Below are positions 55,288-64,000 of a stretch of 64,000 bases of DNA, piece by piece; positions within the stretch are counted from its first letter, which is position 1, and each line of letters starts with the position of its first letter. The notes beneath the pieces are model-generated. The model ran no database searches, was not told where the DNA came from, and was given only the letters and a program-made list of their open reading frames with translations. The position numbers were made by a program, and so were the translations under genes. Source of the DNA: Daphnia pulex (lineage: Eukaryota > Arthropoda > Branchiopoda > Diplostraca > Daphniidae); contig NC_060024.1 in NCBI RefSeq assembly GCF_021134715.1, positions 3,162,001 to 3,226,000 on the forward strand. Reading direction: 5' to 3'.

Positions 55288-55922
55288 GGGTAGAGTTGGG
55301 CTACTGGCTCAATTTTTTTTTCTTAGCTCCCTTTTCCTTTTTTCCAACATATTTAGATCCACAAAATCATAAAAAGGAGGATAACTCCTGCTTTAAATTT
55401 AAATTTTTTCAATCTGATCTAACTAAATTAAGACTAGGTTATTGCCGTTTATAAAAAAAAGGGAGCAAACCAACCCCCCCCCCCCCAGATACGGGGTCTG
55501 TTGCTCAAACCAACGGAGTTTCTTTTCCCTTGTATCCCCTATGAGAAAACCATTTTACATTTTAACAGGCTAAGACAGCTAAGATAATCGATGAAAAAAT
55601 GTAATGGATTTAAACTTTCTCAACATTGTAGTTGTTGAAGAATTTATTAACATTGTGCGTATTGAAACTATAGTGGTCCTGCTCAATGAAGTTGCTTGAA
55701 GTTGACGGCTGGAAAGTCGTCCATGTCTTTTCATGAAAACATGATGCCAATCCAAACTGATCATTTTCTTGATTTTCCAAGATTCTGTATTTAGATGATC
55801 AGCGCCCATGTTTACCTATTTCTAAACAGCGCTTCTCTGAGAGTGGGGTTTAGTGTGGGTAACATTTTTTGCTGTGTAATGAGAGTTAAAAGAAGAAGAA
55901 AGCCAGGCTCTCCACTCTCCCC
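55288..55922. mobile_element. MITE, family B-like, unit 1, TA target
   Basis: It starts after TA with GGGTAGAGTTGGGCTACTGG and ends GCTCTCCACTCTCCCC before TA. The left 80 bp (GAGTTG..., AGCTCCC..TT, ATCC) resemble the left end of 29564-30262. It carries a run of about 15 C at 55475-55490, shorter in unit 2. The unit 2 copy is at 60851-61483. Confidence 0.8.
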
Positions 55923-56599
55923 TATACTTACCATGAATTAAGCATTATTAAAGATAAATAAGTAAAGTTTATTTAAATACGTAAATTCCAATAAGCCCCC
56001 CCCCAAAAAAAACATAATGATTAACTAGGTTACCACCACTGTGTAGACACAGTGTCTACAAAATTTTCTAGATAGCTGTAGTCTATATATTTTTCTAGAC
56101 ATTATTTAGGGTACAGTACAATTTGAAGGAGCTAGAAATTTGAATTCACATAGTGCTTGTAATGCTCAACAACCTGCTTATCGTGTAAAGTAATCTTTAA
56201 GTACTTAACAGGGGCAAATTAAGTATTCTATTGCTGCTGTGCATGGTTGGGCAGTGGGAACTATTGACGGGTATGGGAAAAACGTCTGTGGGTCGTGTCT
56301 GGATTCGTATAGTCATACCATAATTGTTTAACGAGAGAATAAATTGCAATTAAAATCTTTTTCATTTATAAGCAAATAGTTTTATTCTTAAAATCATTAC
56401 CGAATCATAAAAATTAGTAGGTTAATGAAAAAATGAACAAACATGTAAACGAAATTTAAAAAAAAAATTTTAATACAACATCGTTGGTGCACAACATCAA
56501 TTGCTTATTAATGTCATGAAGTCATGAATTTCTCACACTAGCAATTAGTTATTTTTTTAAAGAAAACAGTGCTTATCTGAAGTTTTTGTGTATGAAGGT
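55923..56599. other. 3' flank of truncated fucosyltransferase copy
   Basis: Non-coding, with an inverted TTTATT (AATAAA on the minus strand) near 56381. A GTGTAGACAC/GTGTCTAC palindromic patch lies at 56042-56058. Confidence 0.5.
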
Positions 56600-57178
56600 T
56601 TAGAAATACTGTGTTGAATCTGATTCACACTTCCCTGCTTCTGCCATCCACCATTTTTTTATATCGGGGTAAACTTGTCTTGGAAGACTGCTGTCATGAA
56701 TCATGCGACATAATTCGCACCATCCAAACATGTCCGGAACTGAAACATAGTAATCTTTTTTCCATGAAAAGTAACTGGCATAAAGTGAATCCGATTTATC
56801 TAGTAGCATAAGATATTCAGCTAATTGTTTTGGAGAGGCAAAGTCCCGAGCGTTTATGTAAGAGTTAGGTGGGGCATATTTACTGTAATCTGCACCTCCA
56901 AGAAAAATAGGTATGGCTTCATACAAATAAGGCCGGATGAACTTTTCTGTTACGTAGTCAGGACACCAAGAGTTTTCAAATGCCAAGTAGAATTTGTATT
57001 GAGTACGCAACATCTCATCACAGTGAGACGGACATTTTTCTGTGCAGTTGCCATAAACGTCTATAGGAACATATTGACTAAGTTTATGAACATATTCCTC
57101 TCGTCGAATTGGCGTGGAACAGTGACCCACAAACCATGTTATCATTTTTGTTTTACCTCTGATAACTTTTTCAAAATC
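56600..57178 (-). pseudogene. Alpha-1,3-fucosyltransferase, 5'-truncated duplicate
   Basis: The C-terminal 192 codons or so of the gene at 62161-63342 are cut at the tandem-duplication junction (57178) and fused upstream to 13 bp of filler plus BEL sequence. It retains the GT10 signature (FYLAFENSWCPDYVTEKFI, PIFLGGADYSKYAPPNSYI) and the stop. It lacks the N-terminal exon, membrane anchor, promoter and half of the catalytic domain, so it cannot make a Golgi enzyme. One difference stands out: here the motif reads WFVGHC, while the full copy has WFGGHC. Confidence 0.9.
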
Positions 57179-57191
57179 TTCTTCAACATAA
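57179..57191. other. Duplication junction with 13-bp filler
   Basis: TTCTTCAACATAA sits between fucosyltransferase sequence ending TTCAAAATC (57178) and BEL sequence resuming ACTTCTTCAAAG (57192, equivalent to 51629). The filler echoes the adjacent CTTCTTCAA. Both parental sites carry TTCAAAAT (51621-51628 and 57170-57177), a microhomology. Confidence 0.9.
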
Positions 57192-59393
57192 ACTTCTTCA
57201 AAGCCTTAGCATGATCTTCTTTGTAGACGGGATCCTTCTCGAACTTCTAGAATAAGCTATTGGCTCTAAATACGGTCAGTTGGCGGTTGACGGGTAGGCC
57301 AGTTGAGGCGAATTTTCATGGCAACGCCACTTCGTAACCTACTTCCAGTTGTCGCGTTCCTCAGGTGAAAATGTCGATGGCTGCTAGATCTTCTGGGGTC
57401 ATCCGATCCTTCTTGTATTCTGTCCCAAACGATTCCGTGTCAGCAAATTTACGAATGGCCGTATCTAAATCAGTTATGTTACGGGATGAAATCACGTTGA
57501 TCCGGGCGGATTGCTTCGGATCGGCTTCTCCCAGTACTCCTCTTACAATCCATCCTAATTTGGATTTAAACGCGTAGGGTTCATTGTCTGCTCCACTGCG
57601 AACGTCCAAAGGAATGACTAGATGCCTGTGGTCAAGTCCCAGTAGAATGTCAATACGACCTCCACTCTCTTCCAAGGGTAGATCTTCTAAATGAGCCAAG
57701 TTGTGCTTCTTGTCAGCCCAGTTGGTCAATGGTTTCAGATCGCAGACGATGGGAAGGGATGCGACGTTCACACAAGCAGTTCCTCCATATGAAAGTTCAA
57801 TATATAGAGGAATTTGTTCTGACTTACAATGACTTATCTCCGCACGGACCCCGGAAATCTCGAATAGGATTGGTTTGCCTTTGAATCCTAGTCGGCGTAA
57901 GAACCCTTCTCTCACCAGTGACGTGTCGCTGCCTTCATCATAAAATAAATTGGCTGTTTTCAATCTGCCCGATTGATCCCGATCGTTGACTCGAAGAACT
58001 CCAAAGACGACTCGATGATTTGAAGCAATTTGGGTGCAGGCAGTATTGCCCGTATACGTCTCCACAGAAGTCGGGTTGATCGGCTCTTCTTGATGAATGA
58101 GAGAATGATGTCTACGTTTACAGTTGTTAACACCACTTATCTTGGAACTGCGACAAACTTTCGCTGAATGGAAGGGACCAAGGCATCCGTAACATAGGTG
58201 GTGCAGTTTGACGAAATTAATTCTTTCTTTAATGGAGAGGGATTTGAAGGACTCACATACATCGATGCGATGACCTTGCTGACATTTGTAGCACTTGTAA
58301 GGAGGTCGGTTGGTGGCGACATGGTTCGTTTGAGCCATCTGCCTACCGGACTCTCGCTGTAGTTGTTGTTGTTGATCTGAAGCGACGTCGTATGGAGTCC
58401 TGTAGGCAGTTGCTATGAAACAGAGCCATTCACCAAACTGCTCCAAGGTTCTAGTTTCTTCTCTGGATCGCTTCGAATCGTTCCATGCGAGTCGGTCATG
58501 TACGGAGAGTTTGCTGCAAATCTTCTCTATGATATCCATTGAGTTGCTGCCACCAATTCTTCTTAAGTCGAACAGATGCGTTCTGATTCTCTCAGCATAC
58601 CTTTTGGGTAGAGCTCCTCTTCCGGCTTCCAATTTCTCTACTGCTTGCATATGGGCAGCTCTCATGACGTCTCGTCTGCCACAATCTTGTTTGAGGTGAT
58701 GTAAGACTTCCTTATAAGCGGGCTCTCCTCCTCCTAATCCGTAAACGAAATCTTGACAGTCCCCCTGAAGATTTCTTCTTAAAATGGCCAGCTTCTCTCC
58801 CGATGAGCAGTTCGAATCGTGCAAAAGTGATTTGAACAGGTGGATCCAGGCGATCCATTCAAGTGCTGAACCTTAGTATGGACCGAGATCAGTTTTGACA
58901 GTTGTTTTCCTTCCCGCATCTCTCGTGATTGCTCGCCCGCACGTCGGCCTGCCTTGTAGTCATCTATCCAGTCATCAGGGGCTGGTTCTACACATTGAAC
59001 TTCAGAAAACTGACTTCCTTCTTCTTCAAACACCGACAGCTGGTAATCTGGGAATCTGGCATTATGAGAATGTTCACTGCTTACGTGAGTTGAAGGTGCT
59101 CGAGATGGAGTGACGACTTGCTGATGGATCTGGTTACTGATGACTGATGGAGCTTCTTACATTCTTTCTCTGAGATACTCATCCACTATCTCTTTTGTGT
59201 CGGCGAGACTCTTGACGTAGTTGAGCTGCCTCTGGAACTGTTTCTCGTAGTCGTCGTTTAGGGCGTTGGAGGCCTTCATAACCGACGATGCTTGATCTAA
59301 AAGTGTTGTGACATCTGTTCTCGACCCTCGTTGCTGGACGGTCTCATTGATGACTTTGAAGAAGGTATTTAGCTGCGTTCTCATTTTTGTCAT
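57192..59393 (-). pseudogene. BEL/Pao gag-protease (copy 2, partial)
   Basis: Duplicate of 51629-53830. It shares the pre-existing gag frame break near 53310 (here about 58873), so that mutation predates the duplication. Private changes include a nonsense codon at about 59158-59160 (a GAA in copy 1 is TAA here, after RERM) and substitutions giving Arg to Ile, Asp to Gly and Ser to Thr in the gag-protease frame (58824-57361). It has no RT beyond the first codons, so it is a dead fragment. Confidence 0.9.
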
Positions 59394-59578
59394 TGATTTC
59401 TACTTCTGCTTTAGTTCGATTACAGTTGCGTCAGGTTCAGTAGGGTTGGACTGGTGATGAAGTAGGTGGTGAAGGTGAAACTTTCTTTTCGGACGGCCTC
59501 TCCCCATCCAATCTTACTTGAGAGAAACGTGTTTCCCAGATTGAAACGACGTGCGTGAAGTACAACCAAATGATAAGC

Positions 59579-59595
59579 TCCGGTTCGAAGGACCA
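59579..59595 (-). other. BEL/Pao primer binding site, copy 2
   Basis: Identical to 54016-54032. Confidence 0.8.
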
Positions 59596-59596
59596 A

Positions 59597-59868
59597 TGTT
59601 TCGTAGCTCTAATAATTATGACTCTTCACGCGCATATCTTAATGGATATCTATTTGGCTGATACAAAGCACAAAGACAACTTCAGTATACATATAATAAT
59701 GCAATCAAATGAAAGCAGGACATACCCCATACAAAGCACAAAGACAACAAGTTTGATCACTGACGTTCAGCCATAAGTAAAATCAGCTGATACGTCTGTC
59801 TTTGTGTCTGAATCAGGTGGTATAGGAATTTTGGGTTAAGCAATCATTGAGGGTTAAGCAACAACAAA
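59597..59868 (-). mobile_element. Probable BEL/Pao 5' LTR, copy 2
   Basis: Duplicate of 54034-54305, with the same uncertainty about the right boundary. Confidence 0.45.
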
Positions 59869-59908
59869 AAATGTCTGTGCCGTCACTCCAGCCTCCTATT
59901 CATATATC

Positions 59909-60311
59909 GGGAAACTGTGTTTGGCTTTTGTCTGAAATTTAGAGGGCTAGGAACAAAGCGAAATGTGGGAAGAAAGTAATTACTGGAAAAGCCTTAGACT
60001 CATTGTCAATTTTTGGACAAGTGACGAGGAAACCTAAAAGCTAACCATATAAAGCGGGAAAAATTCTAAGGAACCGCCTTAAGTCACTTGTCAAAAAGTC
60101 GGCAATGAGCTTAAGGCGGTTATTCATTTTTTCGCGCCATGAAAATTCCAGACAGCCTGTCTGGTTTTGTTCATATTTTTTGAGGGGATGATGGGGAAAC
60201 ATGACCACGAGCTTATTGGGCCTATTCCTATTTTTTCTTTCTTCCCAGTTCCCACCATTCGCTTTGTTCATTGCCTCCCGAATTTGTGTCTAAAGCCAAA
60301 CAGTTTACCGA
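59909..60311. mobile_element. Foldback element, unit 2
   Basis: Duplicate of 54346-54748. Confidence 0.7.
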
Positions 60312-60850
60312 TCTATGGATAGGTAGCCCAAAACAAAAAAATCGCTGTTCGGTTTTTTTTTGCAGGATACTTTACTTGTACAGTCGAGTCCATTGACATG
60401 CGCGGGGGGTCCCTTACCCTACGCGGGAAAAAATTTAGGGTTGCATTGAGTGTACGTGGCGCGAAAGGTATTTTCCTACCGTTCTTGGGTTGGGTAAGAA
60501 AATAGAAACCAAAGAACGGTAGGAAAATACAAAATACCTTTATATAAGATATGAGGGGACTTTTTTAAAAATATATATTTCTTTTAGCGAATTACTGTCA
60601 ATCACATTAACAGTTGTAGCACATTTTTTATTTACGAACAAAGTAGCGTGTTTCCTAATAATATATAAACTCAAAAATCAAATGAATGAAAAGACGTCCT
60701 TTCAAATACTTCCAGTAGATATCTATAAGACAACAGTACATAGACTTCTTATAAGCGCAGTGCAAAATAATATAAAACCGAAAATATTTTATGCCGTGTG
60801 TACATGTTTATAAACATAACTTATTTCTATGTGTAAGATATCTCGAAATA

Positions 60851-61483
60851 GGGTAGAGTTGGGCTACTGGCTCAATTTTTTTTTCTTAGCTCCCTTTTCC
60901 TTTTTTCCAACATATTTAGATCCACAAAATCATAAAAAGGAGGATAACTCCTGCTTTAAATTTAAATTTTTTCAATCTGATCTAACTAAATTAAGACTAG
61001 GTTATTGCCGTTTATAAAAAAAAGGGAGCAAACCAACCCCCCCCCCCAGATACGGGGTCTGTTGCTCAAACCAACGGAGTTTCTTTTCCCTTGTATCCCC
61101 TATGAGAAAACCATTTTACATTTTAACAGGCTAAGACAGCTAAGATAATCGATGAAAAAATCTAATGGATTTAAACTTTCTCAACATTGTAGTTGTTGAA
61201 GAATTTATTAACATTGTGCGTATTGAAACTATAGTGGTCCTGCTCAATGAAGTTGCTTGAAGTTGACGGCTGGAAAGTCGTCCATGTCTTTTCATGAAAA
61301 CATGATGCCAATCCAAACTGATCATTTTCTTGATTTTCCAAGATTCTGTATTTAGATGATCAGCGCCCATGTTTACCTATTTCTAAACAGCGCTTCTCTG
61401 AGAGTGGGGTTTAGTGTGGGTAACATTTTTTGCTGTGTAATGAGAGTTAAAAGAAGAAGAAAGCCAGGCTCTCCACTCTCCCC
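60851..61483. mobile_element. MITE, family B-like, unit 2
   Basis: Duplicate of 55288-55922, two bases shorter because of a shorter C run. Confidence 0.8.
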
Positions 61484-62160
61484 TATACTTACCATGAATT
61501 AAGCATTATTAAAGATAAATAAGTAAAGTTTATTTAAATACGTAAATTCCAATAAGCCCCCCCCCCAAAAAAACATAATGATTAACTAGGTTACCACCAC
61601 TGTGTAGACACAGTGTCTACAAAATTTTCTAGATAGCTGTAGTCTATAGATTTTTCTAGACATTATTTAGGGTACAGTACAATTTGAAGGAGCTAGAAAT
61701 TTGAATTCACATAGTGCTTGTAATGCTCAACAACCTGCTTATCGTGTAAAGTAATCTTTAAGTACTTAACAGGGGCAAATTAAGTATTCTATTGCTGCTG
61801 TGCATGGTTGGGCAGTGGGAACTATTGACGGGTATGGGAAAAACGTCTGTGGGTCGTGTCTGGATTCGTATAGTCATACCATAATTGTTTAACGAGAGAA
61901 TAAATTGCAATTAAAATCTTTTTCATTTATAAGCAAATAGTTTTATTCTTAAAATCATTACCGAATCATAAAAATTAGTAGGTTAATGAAAAAATGAACA
62001 AACATGTAAACGAAATTAAAAAAAAAAATTTTAATACAACATCGTTGGTGCACAACATCAATTGCTTATTAATGTCATGAAGTCATGAATTTCTCACACT
62101 AGCAATTAGTTATTTTTTTAAAGAAAACAGTGCTTATCTGAAGTTTTTGTGTATGAAGGT
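61484..62160. other. 3' flank of the fucosyltransferase gene
   Basis: Non-coding. A minus-strand AATAAA (complement at 61942-61947) about 215 bp after the stop is the likely polyadenylation signal. Confidence 0.5.
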
Positions 62161-63342
62161 TTAGAAATACTGTGTTGAATCTGATTCACACTTCCCTGCT
62201 TCTGCCATCCACCATTTTTTTATATCGGGGTAAACTTGTCTTGGAAGACTGCTGTCATGAATCATGCGACATAATTCGCACCATCCAAACATGTCCGGAA
62301 CTGAAACATAGTAATCTTTTTTCCATGAAAAGTAACTGGCATAAAGTGAATCCGATTTATCTAGTAGCATAAGATATTCAGCTAATTGTTTTGGAGAGGC
62401 AAAGTCCCGAGCGTTTATGTAAGAGTTAGGTGGGGCATATTTACTGTAATCTGCACCTCCAAGAAAAATAGGTATGGCTTCATACAAATAAGGCCGGATG
62501 AACTTTTCTGTTACGTAGTCAGGACACCAAGAGTTTTCAAATGCCAAGTAGAATTTGTATTGAGTACGCAACATCTCATCACAGTGAGACGGACATTTTT
62601 CTGTGCAGTTGCCATAAACGTCTATAGGAACATATTGACTAAGTTTATGAACATATTCCTCTCGTCGAATTGGCGTGGAACAGTGACCCCCAAACCATGT
62701 TATCATTTTTGTTTTACCTCTGATAACTTTTTCAAAATCAAGCGGTATAGTTATTTCTGTTCCTGACACATGAGCTTTAATATCTATTTGATTAACATAT
62801 GACTTGTCATTGATATGTTTAACATAGTTATACCTTGCACCACGGGTATTGTTGTCAATAGAAGTTTTTGCAACGAGTGAACCATAATAGTCGCGAAGAA
62901 ATATATCCGAGTCCCTCCGATAGGTCATTGTCCAATTGAAGTAACCATAACGGAATCGTGGATCATTCATTATGTGAGATGCCGTATTATCGGGTGACTC
63001 AAAATGATAGAATACATAACGCTGGTGCGATTGGCGATTTAATGGGAAATCTTCTAGGGTATCAAAGTGAAGCACAATTGCATCACTTTGATTGATCAGT
63101 GACATATCAGTTGTGAATACGCAGTTTCGGATTGGACATTGCGCCTTGACTAATGGTTCATCAGCCATTCTCAAGTTCCAAGCATTCCACATAAGAATAA
63201 TCTTAAGTGAAGTATTTGAGAGAGTTGGTTCGTCTGCCGGTATCGTATATTGTTTCTCGAAATTTGATTTTAACGTGTTGTTATAAGTGTAAAAAGATGA
63301 AAATAAAATCTGGTTGTTATATCCATTGTAATGTTGTGGATC
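62161..63342 (-). CDS. Alpha-1,3-fucosyltransferase (GT10), main exon
   Basis: The family transfers fucose from GDP-fucose to N-acetylglucosamine on glycans in the Golgi. The frame runs 393 codons from a predicted splice acceptor (TTTTTGACAG/GATCCA at 63342) to the stop at 62161. An internal Met at 63192 is not the natural start, since the frame stays open to the acceptor. Seen in order: a stem region, DAIVLHF, RYVFYHFESPDNT (the family's ESP motif), a central segment with N-glycosylation sites, WFGGHCSTPIRREEYV, then the GDP-fucose-binding signature FYLAFENSWCPDYVTEKFI with PIFLGGADYSKYAPPNSYI, and a C-terminal GWCELCRM cysteine pair. Length and motifs fit an active enzyme. The first exon with the membrane anchor is not clearly visible; a short ATG frame at 63431 (MANLLKFVTIF) is a weak candidate. 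The Gly at WFGGHC replaces a Val in the truncated copy. Confidence 0.9.
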   Translation of the reverse strand, partial: DPQHYNGYNNQILFSSFYTYNNTLKSNFEKQYTIPADEPTLSNTSLKIILMWNAWNLRMADEPLVKAQCPIRNCVFTTDMSLINQSDAIVLHFDTLEDFPLNRQSHQRYVFYHFESPDNTASHIMNDPRFRYGYFNWTMTYRRDSDIFLRDYYGSLVAKTSIDNNTRGARYNYVKHINDKSYVNQIDIKAHVSGTEITIPLDFEKVIRGKTKMITWFGGHCSTPIRREEYVHKLSQYVPIDVYGNCTEKCPSHCDEMLRTQYKFYLAFENSWCPDYVTEKFIRPYLYEAIPIFLGGADYSKYAPPNSYINARDFASPKQLAEYLMLLDKSDSLYASYFSWKKDYYVSVPDMFGWCELCRMIHDSSLPRQVYPDIKKWWMAEAGKCESDSTQYF

Positions 63343-63509
63343 CTGTCAAAAATAAAAATAGTCTCAGAAAAGCGAGTTGTTATAAAGAATACACTTTAAA
63401 AAATGGTAACAAATTTCAGGAGGTTTGCCATGCAAAAGAAGAGTGAATCATCCCATTTATTAGAGTATATAAAAAGTGGGAATGTATAAATCGTATGTGG
63501 TACTATATA
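63343..63509 (-). other. Probable upstream intron and 5' region of the fucosyltransferase gene
   Basis: A pyrimidine-rich tract precedes the acceptor at 63343-63360 on the minus strand. A TATATA motif lies near 63468. The first coding exon must be here or beyond the adjacent MITE, but I cannot place it. Confidence 0.35.
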
Positions 63510-63889
63510 GGGGAAACTGGGGCAAGTAGAGGTTTGGGTCAGTTGGCATCCCCCGTTTTACATTATCTTGCGATAGAGAAATTACATTTTAAAAATTACC
63601 AGTTATGGTATGTGCATCCAACAAAAATATTAGATTACAAATCATTGTCGGAGATGTAAGGGGATAGATTTGTAAGAAATGAGAAAATCTAGCACCTAAG
63701 GTATCTCAACCTCTACCATAGGTTAATACCATCGGTATAGCATAGGTACAGCGGTCATAGCGGGTATTTGAGCTACAGGTATAGAAACTTGCATTTTATG
63801 ACTGTACAAGGAGATGCGTATGAAAAATGGAAGAGACATGCCAATGACATTCTATCGCAAATGTAGGGCACCACGTTCGTACCACAGAA
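63510..63889. mobile_element. MITE with GGGGAAA start (family B-related)
   Basis: It starts after TA with GGGGAAACTGGGGCAAGTAG. CTTGCGATAGAGAAATTACA and TTTTAAAAATTACCAGTTAT match, in inverse orientation, the right part of 29564-30262 (ATAACTGGTAATTTTTAAAA and the TCGCAAGAGG word). The right end was not found. Confidence 0.6.
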
Positions 63890-64000
63890 GAGGAGTATGG
63901 GGCATGAGTAAGTTGGAATCCACCTTTTTTCGACCTCTTGCGACTAAGAGATTGCATTTCAAAAATTACCTTTTATAGTCCTTACTAATGCGCATCTACT
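63890..64000. mobile_element. Start of another related MITE, cut by the window end
   Basis: AGGAGTATGGGGCATGAGTA then AGTTGGAATCC and CTCTTGCGACTAAGAGATTG, then TTTCAAAAATTACC, repeat the order of words seen from 63510, so a second copy or a duplicated arm begins here. Confidence 0.55.

Larger units (their letters stand above)
51629..57178. repeat. Tandem duplication, unit 1 (5.55 kb)
   Basis: This segment is repeated at 57192-62739 with an offset of 5561-5563 bp. It covers BEL RT start to gag, the primer site and probable LTR, a foldback element, a family B MITE and the 3' part of the fucosyltransferase gene. By eye I counted about ten substitutions plus length changes in C and A runs, about 0.2% divergence. 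Confidence 0.95.
57192..62739. repeat. Tandem duplication, unit 2 (5.55 kb)
   Basis: Second copy of 51629-57178 in the same order and orientation. Beyond 62739 the intact fucosyltransferase gene continues, whereas unit 1 ends in the junction. Confidence 0.95.

Noticed and set aside
63429..63431. ATG at 63431 as first exon start of the fucosyltransferase
   Set aside because: It gives only MANLLKFVTIF before a stop, lacks a membrane anchor and has no clear donor site; kept only as a weak candidate.

Overview
Organism: this looks like animal nuclear DNA, most likely from a small crustacean of the Daphnia (water flea) type. The evidence is AT-rich intergenic DNA, short introns near 70 bp (a piggyBac intron at 44510-44579 and a secreted-protein intron at 31819-31887), metazoan Golgi glycosyltransferases, tRNA-headed SINE-like repeats and a very dense load of arthropod-type transposons (TTAA-specific piggyBac, BEL/Pao, Ty3/gypsy with an env-like gene, L2/CR1-like LINE ends, a hAT relic and many TA-flanked MITEs). 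The species call is inference. || Host genes: only three loci look like host genes. They are an intact single-exon alpha-1,4-galactosyltransferase-like gene (7127-8308, +), a two-exon gene for a small secreted threonine-rich protein with basic cleavage sites (31478-32125, +), and an alpha-1,3-fucosyltransferase (GT10) gene at the right end (62161-63342, -). The fucosyltransferase has a truncated duplicate at 56600-57178. The two glycosyltransferases are Golgi type II enzyme families but are far apart and need not act together. || Left part (1-6.7 kb): a decayed piggyBac element (about 355-4051) sits beside a fragment of another copy (1-340). Its right end abuts a TTAA. From that TTAA a 78-bp sequence starts that is repeated 1.17 kb downstream. 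A tRNA-Gly-like SINE head and a 1.1-kb MITE follow. || 9.6-24.2 kb: a MITE, AT-rich DNA with a perfect 23-bp hairpin, then a nest of retrotransposons. A plus-strand BEL/Pao relic carries a solo gypsy LTR with a perfect 5-bp target duplication and also a truncated gypsy gag-pol of the same LTR type. Two TA-flanked MITEs follow, then a minus-strand BEL/Pao relic that contains another solo LTR with a perfect 4-bp target duplication. || 24-41.5 kb: mostly non-coding, with a SINE and a LINE end that share 3' tail motifs, several MITEs, the secreted-protein gene, an unidentified frame-disrupted coding relic (34466-34893, -), a second LINE with a 7-bp target duplication, and a hAT element with 17-bp terminal repeats. 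|| 42-49.7 kb: a minus-strand gypsy element (pol at 48-49.7 kb, env-like gene split between 47.85 kb and 43.4 kb) is interrupted by a piggyBac copy whose transposase keeps its three acidic catalytic positions but has a frameshifted N-terminus. || 49.7-63.4 kb: a minus-strand BEL/Pao element runs into a 5.55-kb tandem duplication (51629-57178 and 57192-62739, about 0.2% divergence by eye, 13-bp filler junction). It carries half the BEL element, its primer site, two MITEs and the 3' part of the fucosyltransferase gene. The window ends in one or two further MITE copies. I found no bacterial-type system, CRISPR array or intact rRNA/tRNA gene.
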